26,962 nt of DNA from Stenocarpella maydis (Eukaryota; Ascomycota; Sordariomycetes; Diaporthales; Diaporthaceae). The stretch covers positions 1-26,962 of the forward strand of contig NQMI01000253.1 in NCBI GenBank assembly GCA_002270565.1, in the 5' to 3' direction. The position numbers were made by a program, and so were the translations under genes. How positions within the stretch are numbered: the stretch's first letter is position 1; every line of letters starts with the position of its first letter. Below the pieces are notes generated by a model that had not been told where the DNA came from, made no database searches, and saw nothing but the letters and a program-made list of their open reading frames with translations. Below are positions 20,165 to 26,962 of the stretch, in pieces.

Positions 20165-21790
20165 AGAAGGCAGAATACTTTTAGATATTTAAGCTATTAA
20201 GAAATTAAAAAAAAATACAAAACCTTTATCTATAAGTTAAGCCATAAATATCTTTAATATTCCTCAAACTATATTATATAAAAGAATGAACTATTAACGC
20301 TCTTACGAAACATTATGCATAAATAGCTATAAACTTAACCTAATTAAAGAGCAAATGCTTATCTAATATATAATTGATTAAGATATATATAGATTTCCCT
20401 TATAACTCTCTAGGGCGAAAGATATAGTAAACATTTTACTATTATTATAAGATGCTAAGTTAGTAACTAAGTATTAGGCTTAATACTTTATAAATATATA
20501 ACCCAGCCTGAAAACTAAATTTAATTATCCTTATAACTATTAGAAGGCTTTCTATAAAGATCTAGAGGTAATTAAGAGTTAATTTAGGCTCCTCTAGATT
20601 ATAATGGCTAAGTACTAGATTATTAATAATAATCTCTATGACTATAATGAGACTAGCTTCACAATAGGTATAATTACCACATTAATAATTATTATATATG
20701 CTAATAAATATAAAAAGGCTAAATCTATTCAGCCTATCAATTAGGAATAAGTAACTGCTCTTTAATGCATTAATGCAAACAGCTAATATATCCTACCATT
20801 CGTTATTATTCAGGGCGCCTACTACCTTGCAAGCTAAACTATAGAGTTAGATTTTCCCTCCTCCTGGGTAATTATACCTACTCTAAATGGATAAACAGAT
20901 AATAAGACTAACCTTAAGTAGATTTAGCACTTTAATAAGTATATAAAACCTAAAAGAGAGATAGATTACTAAATATTAATATTTAATAGCTATAAGAGCC
21001 ATATATCTACAGAATTTAACTATTACTATAAGGAGAATAAGATTATCCCTATTAGTATGCTTCTATATTCTTCTTATTTAGTTCAGCTATTAGATATTGC
21101 ATTATTTCAGCTTCTAAAGCATACATATAGTAGGGAAATCAGCAACTTTATCCGGGCTTCTATTAACCACATTACTAAAAGCAAGTTCTTTATTGCATTT
21201 AAGGCAGCCCATAATAAGACTTTTACAGAGAACAATATTGAGGCTGCATTTAGGGGAGCTGGTATAGTGCCTTAGGACCCAGATTCCATTATTTTTAAGC
21301 TTAATATTTACATTAGAACTCTAGTAGCATCTATCCCTATTTCTCCCTAGTAATAGGAGTCTTAAACACCCTCCAATACGCAACAAACTATTAAGGAATT
21401 AACTTATATTAAAAGCAGGATCTCTACCCATTAGGGTAGCTCTCCTATACTAATTATAGCAGCTATCAACTAGATAGCAAAGGGTATATAAATAATAGTG
21501 AAAAAGCTTATCCTTTTAAAGAATTGGGTCCGCACTCTTGAGAAGGCTAATTTAGTACTTGCTAAATGCTAGAGAGCTAAAAAAACTTAAGTACAGCTTA
21601 AAGGGTCACTTAGTATTAAGGAATCCCAAGCAATAATCAAAGGAAAATAAAAGGGGAAGCGGCTAGCTGATAAAATAGCTAGTAGTGCTAAGGAGTTAGT
21701 CTGCAGCAGACTGAGCAAATAATGCTATAGCAAGTATAGTAAGGCTGGGTATTATATAAAAACTTATCAGAAAGAGGAGAAAGAGTCTAA
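20165..21790 (+). pseudogene. Pogo/Fot-type DDE transposase, dead
   Basis: The enzyme would cut and rejoin transposon ends. In one frame, ignoring stops, there is an N-terminal psq/CENP-B-like helix-turn-helix (about 20165-20450). The DDE domain follows: YDYNETSF at 20637-20660 in place of the usual ...DETGF, so the first Asp is Asn. LIFNSYKSH at 20976-21002 has the second Asp as Asn. The third Asp is kept in LVQLLDIALF near 21090. A 72-codon open piece survives at 21057-21275 (ends AAFRGAGIVP). At 21726-21767 a C-terminal CCHC knuckle is recognisable by spacing, but all four ligands are Tyr. The stops are mainly TAG and TAA at glutamine-like positions. Confidence 0.85.
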
Positions 21791-21970
21791 CGGATTAGAT
21801 TCTAACTATATTATAGTAAATCTAGTATAGTTAGCACTAGGTGGTGCTAATATATGTGTGTTAATGGTCTGCAGCGGACCGAGATTTTAAGGCCGAAGTT
21901 AGCACTATTTGATATAAAGTGCGATTTTCCTACTAAAAGTCACCCTATTCGAACCAGTACTACACTTACG

Positions 21971-22152
21971 CCAATCACTCTAAATTAGCGAGATCAATTG
22001 AAAATAAGGAATCAAGTATAGTTGGCACTAATTGGTGCCAACTTTTATTAATTATTTAGCCCTAGGGGAGTGCTAGGGTTAACAAAAGGTAGGGGAAATA
22101 GTCAAAAGTGGCGGTTCACTGATAGTGGCGGCTCACTGATAAACCACGTTAT
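21971..22152 (-). repeat. Right terminal inverted repeat (182 bp)
   Basis: This is the inverted partner of 19822-20003. Differences from the left arm are mostly transitions. The arm carries the same paired subterminal motif (GGCGGTTCACTGAT, GGCGGCTCACTGAT) and palindrome (GTTGGCACTAATTGGTGCCA). Confidence 0.92.
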
Positions 22153-22349
22153 TAAAATAAAAAAGAATTAATTAAAATAAAAATATTTTATATTATTTGT
22201 TCTAAAATAATTAAATCTTTAAAAGCTTTTTTAACTTTTATTATTATATATAAAGGGGCTATAGACTCAAGCACGCTGATAAGCCTATATAAGCTTTAAT
22301 AAATTTCCTCTAAAGCTATAAAGTACAAGGGTTAAAATTTAGTTTTAAT

Positions 22350-23422
22350 ACCTGGCTTTCGCAGGATTGGTAGGCGACAAGCTGGAATTCGAGTCGACAT
22401 ACCGAGATGAGATCAACGAAAATGCGACCGAGAGCGTTTCAGGTCTTATGCTCGATAAAACATTACCATGCCTCTCATTTCTACAAACTGCAGACCCATC
22501 AGCCAAACCCGCCCACCAAGTCTATCATTTCATTCACTTGACTTTTCAAGAATATTTCGCTGCACGGCACTTTGTGCGACACTGGAATGCCAACTGGCCC
22601 TTTAAAAACAACTTGTTCAGTTGATAGAGCATCCAAGATATTTCCCCTATCAGTTTCCTCCAAGAGCACAAGTATGACGCTTGGTATGACATTATGTGGC
22701 GCTTTGTTGGCGGGCTACTTGATGAGGGAGGGAACGACAAGATTGAGTCCTTCTTTGAGGTAATCGAAAGAGAGCCTTTTGACATTCTGGGACCCGCACA
22801 CCAGCGGCTTGTCATGCATTGCTTAGGCGAGGCTGTCTGCTCTCTGTCTACCTCAACCCAGGCAGATGTAGAAGAAAGGCTAAAGAAATGGGTTTTTTTT
22901 GAAAGCCAATTCACAGGATCATCAACATTAGTCAGAGAATCAGAGCTTCCAGACCGAGTTCTACAAGATGCTTTGAGTGCTTCCCAACACAAGGCAATTC
23001 TTTTAAAATCTCTGGAAGATTTTGGGAGATATCTATCAACGTACATCATCAATGTGCTCGTGGAGCTCTTTGAGGATGAGGACAGTTCTGTACGATCTTC
23101 CGCTGCCAGGGTTCTGGGCAGCCAGTCAACACTGTCAGAGACGATCATGAATGCCCTTGCGGGAGTTTTTAAGGATGAGGACTATTTTGTATAATCTTTC
23201 GCCGCCGGGGCTCTGAGCAGCCAGTCAACACTGTCAGAGACAACCATGAATGCCCTTGTGGGACTCTTTAAGAATAAGGACATGAATGTACGGTCATCTA
23301 TCACTGAAACCCTAGGAGAGCAGTCTGACTTGATTGACAATATACTTCGAGCCTTAGGGATTCTCTTCGAATTTAAGACACGGGGTGGACCGACAACAAT
23401 TACGAATTCATTTGTAGGATGA
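22350..23422 (+). pseudogene. 3' fragment of a NACHT/HEAT NLR gene
   Basis: Fungal NLRs are cytosolic signalling proteins with a NACHT ATPase and C-terminal repeats, used in self/non-self recognition. One frame runs from about 22352 to TGA at 23420-23422 and is broken only by adjacent TGA and TAG (22622-22627) and TAA near 23191. It opens with the region after the NACHT domain, including HFIHLTFQEYFAARHFV, a strong family mark. A helical region follows (DIMWRFVGGLLDEGG), then HEAT-like repeats (VELFEDEDSSVRSSAARVLG). The N-terminal domain and the nucleotide-binding site are missing; the edge is AT-rich DNA next to the transposon. Base composition is normal, so it arrived or decayed later than its neighbours. 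The final 30 codons may not be original. Confidence 0.82.
23066..23263 (+). repeat. Two 99-bp tandem units coding 33-residue HEAT repeats
   Basis: Unit 1 (23066-23164) and unit 2 (23165-23263) share long identical runs such as CAGCCAGTCAACACTGTCAG. A third, diverged unit begins at 23264. Nearly identical repeat units are typical of fungal NLR recognition domains that gain and lose repeats. The TAA in unit 2 occupies the Arg position of V-R-S in unit 1. Confidence 0.8.
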
Positions 23423-23584
23423 AGAAATATACTATTATCTGTGAAAAAACTAGAACCTAACCCTATAAAGTTAAGAACTTTATTCTACGGATGTAACCAT
23501 CACTTTCTACCTATAGTATTTTTTCTTTTATCTTAAAAAGATAACAATTAAGCTAAAAGGCCCTCCGAAGGATGCTTGTTACAA

Positions 23585-24328
23585 TTACCTATTAATCTTA
23601 CTTAATAGATAACGTGTATATACTACCGAAGTCTGNTACTTAGCCTTTGTGTCTCGCAAATTTATACCTCCTTTAGATACTAGAAGAGGATTTCCTGTAT
23701 CTGTGGTATACAAACTCGCAAGTTTACTTAACAAGTAGTCTTTAATTAAAGTAAGAAGAGGTTTTTGGGCTGAAGTTAATTCTAATTCAAACCTAGGAGT
23801 TAAACTTGCTTTTTGTACATAGAAGCACCCTTCACCTTCGATAAGCCCTAATAGCTTATAGTCGGTAATAATACTTTTAAACCCTTCAGTTGGCTTTAAG
23901 TTAGTACGCTTTGTGTTATGGTTTGCACGAATTAGTTCAATTTCTCTCTGTAATGCTTCCGTTACCGAACCTGCACGATCAAAGTATAATAAAAAAGCTT
24001 TCTTGAAACTGAGATAATCTAAATGTTTAATACCCATCAGGGTAGTATTATCTAGTAATTCTATAAGAAAACGTAATTCCGCTTCGGAATTTACTTGAAA
24101 ACAACAGGTGTTATTTCTAGGTTTCTCTAATCATCCAATACCTAGTGTACTTTGGATAAAATTTAAAAGAGCTAGTTCGTCAATATGTAATTTTATCTTT
24201 AACCCAAACGCGTAACGAATATTACCGTTTGACATTGTTTTTCGGTTAATAAAAAAACATCCTTCTGCTTCAATGAATCCAACTAATCAGGCTAAAAAGT
24301 CTTTATTTATATTTGTAAAATTTTTCAT
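23585..24328 (-). CDS. LAGLIDADG homing endonuclease (mitochondrial code)
   Basis: Double-motif LAGLIDADG proteins cut an intron-free allele so that the host intron is copied into it; some also assist splicing. From ATG at 24328 to TAA at 23585-23587 there are 247 codons, a normal size for the family. Motif 1 is at residues 12-23 (LVGFIEAEGCF) and motif 2 at about 159-167 (LLGLIEGEGCFYV); each has the expected acidic residue. Codons 14 and 66 are TGA, read as Trp in fungal mitochondria; with the nuclear code the frame is broken. Codon 231 holds the undetermined base. The protein is intact in mitochondrial terms and would be silent as a nuclear copy. It lies downstream of the group I core, as expected for an intron-encoded protein. 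Confidence 0.85.
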
Positions 24329-24428
24329 GGTTTTATTAAATTAATTTTCGATTTGCGTTATAGGTACGCCACCAAATACATTTTAAATAGAGTGTTGGGT
24401 TTCTTAGATAGGATTATTGCTAGTCTCG

Positions 24429-24450
24429 CTCACCTATTAGTCGTTGAACG
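24429..24450 (-). ncRNA. Group I intron catalytic core (P3/P7 element)
   Basis: The minus strand reads CGTTCAACGACTAATAGGTG, which fits the conserved R-type core of group I introns (GTTCAACGACTA). It lies about 100 bp before the LAGLIDADG start and follows the rRNA segment. The intron probably interrupts the large rRNA gene near the part equivalent to E. coli position 1780 or so. The exact splice sites and the last core element could not be placed. Confidence 0.65.
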
Positions 24451-24676
24451 GGTTTATTTATTCTTACATAGCCCTGACGCTAGACTTTTTATAAAAAGTT
24501 GAACCATCATCATCTGAGTTGAGTCGGATTGGTTCTGGTCCGGTTAGTTTACTATCTATGTATGGCTAAAATAAACTTCGCTTCAAGTTCTCTTGAATTA
24601 ATTGGTTAGCACTTAGTTATAGTTATATTCTGCAACTCTCTTACCAACATGTAGACTTTCACTACCTCCATTTTAT

Positions 24677-24731
24677 CCCCTCCTAGCCTGCTACTCCTCA
24701 ATTTGTTGAGGGGTACTTCGTCAGGAGGGGG
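24677..24731. repeat. GC-rich double hairpin element
   Basis: CCCCTCCT pairs with AGGAGGGG at the outside and CTCCTCAA with TTGAGGGG inside. The same sequence family recurs at 25821-25870, so this is a dispersed mitochondrial palindrome. It lies in the intron or at its edge. Confidence 0.75.
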
Positions 24732-24848
24732 AGTCAAGAATTTCTTGAAATTATCCCAATTTTCACTATTGAGTGGATAAGAACTATACCCTGCTACCTT
24801 TGACAAATTCATGTCAAAGTATAGCCCTGTATTTATTAAATAAAGGTT

Positions 24849-24878
24849 GGCTTACACTAAGAAGACTTAGTGTAAGCC
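24849..24878. repeat. 13-bp perfect hairpin
   Basis: GGCTTACACTAAG and CTTAGTGTAAGCC are exact reverse complements around an AAGA loop. It may be a natural rRNA helix extension or a small mobile hairpin in the mitochondrial gene. Confidence 0.75.
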
Positions 24879-25144
24879 TCTACAGGATAGAGTTAATAGG
24901 GAATTAGCTGAATATTTGTCACTCAGTTTCCCACACTTTCCAATCAAATACGGAACTGTAGGTTAATCCCGAAGTTTTGGTATCAATTTGCCGAGTTCCT
25001 TTATGATTGTTATCTCTTACGCCTTCGTATTCTCTACTAGCTTACTAGTGTGGCAGTCTTTAGGTACGGTCGTCTATTCTTTATTTGATATCTTCACCTC
25101 CCAGCGAAGATATCACTTTTTCAAGCTACCTCTTCGCTTCGCGA

Positions 25145-25194
25145 CCCCCGGGGACTCCTTGAGTCAGCGTAGCTGACGTAAGTCCCCGAAGGGG
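25145..25194. repeat. GC-rich palindromic insert in the rRNA gene
   Basis: GGGGACT pairs with AGTCCCC around an inner GTCAGC-GTA-GCTGAC hairpin, with more CCCC/GGGG pairing outside. Such GC clusters in AT-rich mitochondrial rRNA genes are usually mobile palindromes tolerated in variable loops. Confidence 0.7.
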
Positions 25195-25824
25195 ATCAAA
25201 AGGTGAATTCAAGATTCGCCTTTTGTAAAGGTAAAAATATTTGCAAATAACCTATAAGTATGCCAACACTTACCTGTTATAAACAAATACAGCTTCCCCC
25301 AAAAAATAAGTTTCAAGGTACAACTTTAGAATAGCTATACTAATTTTTCCAGTACATTTCCCACTTAAAAAGTAAGTAAATATATTAACTTATTTTATTT
25401 TACTTTACTTAGAAAATGTTGTTTAGTAATAAGAATTACTCATCGTTTTAACCTTCAGGTTATAAACTTAGAGGCCGTTTTACCTCAGCCATAAGCTTTA
25501 GGCGAGTTCCGTATATACTCCTCGTACCGGATCTTTTTTGTTACTCATGTCACCATTATCACTTGAGTTTTTTTTATTTGAATTTAAAAAATATCAAATC
25601 TAATATAACCCAACGTTCTGCTACCCCTGCAAATAACAATAATAAAAATTATGTTTAAATGAGGACAAAGTTTCGGTATATTGTTTAGATCCGTTAAATT
25701 TTCGATGCTTTTAAAGATTTAACGAGCGCTCTGTTACGAGGTCTTCAAATTATGGCTGCTTCTAAGCCCATCTCCTTGTCGACTCAAATAAAAACCTTCT
25801 TAATTTCACTTCTCCTTTATCCCC

Positions 25825-25870
25825 TCCTAGCTTGCTACTCCTCAACTTGTTGAGGAGTAGCAAGCTAGGA
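25825..25870. repeat. 22-bp perfect hairpin, second copy of the double hairpin family
   Basis: TCCTAGCTTGCTACTCCTCA plus AC pairs perfectly with its reverse complement at 25849-25870 around a two-base loop. It shares TTTATCCCCTCCTAGC and CTACTCCTCAA with 24673-24702. The perfect stem suggests recent insertion. Confidence 0.85.
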
Positions 25871-25930
25871 TTAGAAGGATGACCAGTCAGGCCGAGGTCC
25901 AGCTACTTGGGCGTTACTCATCTCTTTATT

Positions 25931-26191
25931 CTATCTCCCTCTAATAGTAAAGTCTAATAAATCCATTCTAATTTCAAATTCCTTTTCTAAATCTACTTCC
26001 ACAAGTACTAATTCTAAAATAACTCATACCTAAATTTCATCAAATACTTTTTATTCTATATCTTCTTATATTAATAATTTATTTGTTTTCATAATGTCCA
26101 TAAGATGTTATAAGATTTTAGAGTTTTTAATAAATTATTAGTAAAAGTTACTATATACTTAAAACTCTTATATATCTTTAAGATTAATGGA
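25931..26191. other. AT-rich stretch at the mitochondrial/nuclear edge
   Basis: About 260 bp of AT-rich sequence without recognisable genes. The end of the mitochondrial segment lies at its left side or inside it. Confidence 0.4.
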
Positions 26192-26962
26192 TGTTGGAAT
26201 AGCACTTAGGATCGCACATCAGTATGGGGACGAGGTGGCTTAGTTAGCCACCTAGGTACCGCACGGAGGCCTTAAGCCCCTACCGTGTGCTTCCCCTCCC
26301 TTATTTCAGAACCTAGATAGATTATCAAATAATAGAACCAGTTCAACAACCACTGTATGTATATACCAACAGCCATATAGCAAAGGCCATTTAATACTAA
26401 TTAGTAATTGCTTGGCGCGATTATAGATTGGCAAGAGTGAAGAGATAAGCCCCCATATTACTCCCTAGCTGCACTGCTGAATGAGAATCGGGAAGCAGAA
26501 CAGCTAGAGTCATATGCTTGTACTAAGAGCCTAGGGATCTCCTCAATTAAGCTGCGGCGCAGCACGAGAAAGGAGGTCACCTAGAAGACAATCTCTATCT
26601 ATCTTATACAAATTACACCTATTACTATTAAATGAGGATTGGGAGGTAGTACGAGAGGTAATCTGTATAAGTAAGATAAAGGGAGTATATATAACTATAT
26701 GATAAAACACCTTAACCTATATGAATTAATATAGAAACTATTAAGATATTAGCTATATTAAATAACCCTAAAGAGAATATTCCTAGACCTTCCAGCTAGA
26801 ATATAGAAAGACCACCTCCTATAGTTATATATAAAGAAATAGCTGAAGGGAGTATAATATCAATCTTAAGGTAGCAATAATAGATAGACCTATAATTCTA
26901 AAATGAGGATAAGATTAACCTAGAAGAACTATCCTTAGAGATATACCTTACTATATACTTTA
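26192..26962 (+). other. Repeat-like region, possibly opening with a copia-type LTR
   Basis: TGTTGGAATAGCAC at 26192 looks like the start of a Ty1/copia-type LTR. It is followed by two GC-rich hairpins (AGGTGGCT/AGCCACCT at 26233-26253 and a GCACGG-type one after it) and an AACA-ending stretch near 26347. The second LTR, the primer site and coding domains cannot be shown. From about 26600 to the end the sequence is purine-rich, AT-rich and full of stops, like decayed internal retrotransposon DNA. No gene could be called. Confidence 0.3.

Larger units (their letters stand above)
19822..22152 (+). mobile_element. Pogo/Fot-type DNA transposon (2.3 kb), inactive
   Basis: Ends begin ATAACGTRGTTTATCAGTG in inverted orientation, flanked by TA on both sides (19820-19821 and 22153-22154), the target duplication of the Tc1/mariner/pogo superfamily. 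Terminal inverted repeats are about 182 bp. Inside is one decayed transposase with helix-turn-helix region, DDE domain and a C-terminal zinc knuckle, the arrangement of fungal pogo/Fot1 relatives. The transposase has many stops and has lost two of three catalytic acids, so the element cannot move itself. The nearly intact ends could still be recognised by an active relative. Confidence 0.9.
24831..25800 (-). rRNA. rnl: Partial mitochondrial large-subunit rRNA gene
   Basis: On the minus strand the order of conserved LSU blocks is right. GATGGGCTTAGAAGCAGCCA (25771 downward) matches the GGCTTAGAAGCAGCC block of domain II-III. TAACGGATCTAAAC and the GGGGTAGCAGAACG segment follow. GTGACATGAGTAACA (around 25545) is the block near E. 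coli 1350. The block at about 24965-25075, read on the plus strand as CCGAAGTTTTGGTATCAATT and GCCGAGTTCCTT, is near E. coli 1600-1680. The piece spans roughly one third of the molecule and is interrupted by palindromic GC-rich inserts. Both gene ends are missing, with the group I intron on the 3' side. Block positions are from memory of the E. coli molecule and approximate. Confidence 0.85.
23423..25930 (-). other. Mitochondrial DNA segment (nuclear insert or assembly join)
   Basis: This block carries part of the mitochondrial large rRNA gene, a group I intron core and an intron-type LAGLIDADG frame using TGA for Trp, all on the minus strand. It also holds GC-rich hairpin elements typical of fungal mitochondrial genomes. 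It shows no RIP. The left edge directly follows the NLR fragment; the right edge, somewhere between 25880 and 26190, is uncertain. A single undetermined base (N) sits at 23636. It is either a recent mitochondrial-to-nuclear transfer or a chimeric assembly join; the sequence alone cannot decide. Confidence 0.85.

Noticed and set aside
22546..23148. 200-codon minus-strand frame
   Set aside because: Antisense shadow of the NLR/HEAT coding sequence; Ser-rich and without family features.
24606..24812. Minus-strand frame of 68 codons beginning MNLSKVAGYSS
   Set aside because: Lies in intron or rRNA sequence across a palindromic element; no motif, and hairpin-derived residues dominate.
24988..25176. 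Plus-strand frame of 62 codons
   Set aside because: Lies antisense over the mitochondrial rRNA blocks, so it is not protein-coding.
26509..26521. GTCATATGCTTGT, as found near the start of nuclear 18S rRNA
   Set aside because: Only 13 bases match. The flanks do not continue as 18S rRNA, so it is a chance match.

Overview
This window looks like a transposon-rich, AT-rich compartment of a filamentous ascomycete (Pezizomycotina) nuclear genome. Four things support this. Old repeats are riddled with CpA-to-TpA type changes, the signature of repeat-induced point mutation (RIP). The one intact gene has short spliceosomal introns with fungal-type GTATGT/GTAAGT donors and a TACTAAC branch site. There is a fragment of a fungal NACHT/HEAT-type NLR gene. 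There is also a block of fungal mitochondrial DNA. The species cannot be named from the sequence.

Layout: (1) 99-2306 is the 3' part of a RIP-mutated Ty3/gypsy element (copy A: integrase end, chromodomain, antisense reading frame, 3' LTR). (2) 2307-2967 is an old repeat zone with a possible small LTR remnant. (3) 2968-11332 is a complete but dead chromovirus-type Ty3/gypsy element of the same family (copy B), with 467-bp LTRs and an AAAAA target duplication. (4) 11894-13000 (minus) is a GC-richer island carrying a three-exon gene for a glycosylation-site-rich secreted or membrane protein, the only apparently intact nuclear gene. (5) 13150-19820 is AT-rich, gene-free DNA with a 15-bp minisatellite. 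(6) 19822-22152 is a dead pogo/Fot-type DNA transposon with about 182-bp terminal inverted repeats and a TA target duplication. (7) 22350-23422 is a 3' fragment of an NLR gene with tandem HEAT repeats, disabled by three in-frame stops. (8) About 23423-25930 is mitochondrial-type DNA: part of the large-subunit rRNA gene (minus strand), a group I intron core and a LAGLIDADG endonuclease frame that is open only if TGA is read as tryptophan. (9) 26192-26962 is low-complexity AT-rich DNA that may begin with a copia-type LTR.

The most interesting signal is in the Ty3/gypsy family. Both copies carry, between the chromodomain and the 3' LTR and on the opposite strand, the same coiled-coil reading frame. 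It aligns without gaps over about 86 residues, and in copy B a TATA box lies about 180 bp upstream on the same strand. The two copies also show opposite strand polarity of RIP. A second theme is the unmutated mitochondrial block next to heavily mutated DNA, which is either a recent nuclear transfer or an assembly join. No operon-like cooperation is expected here; the genes are independent, and most are remnants.
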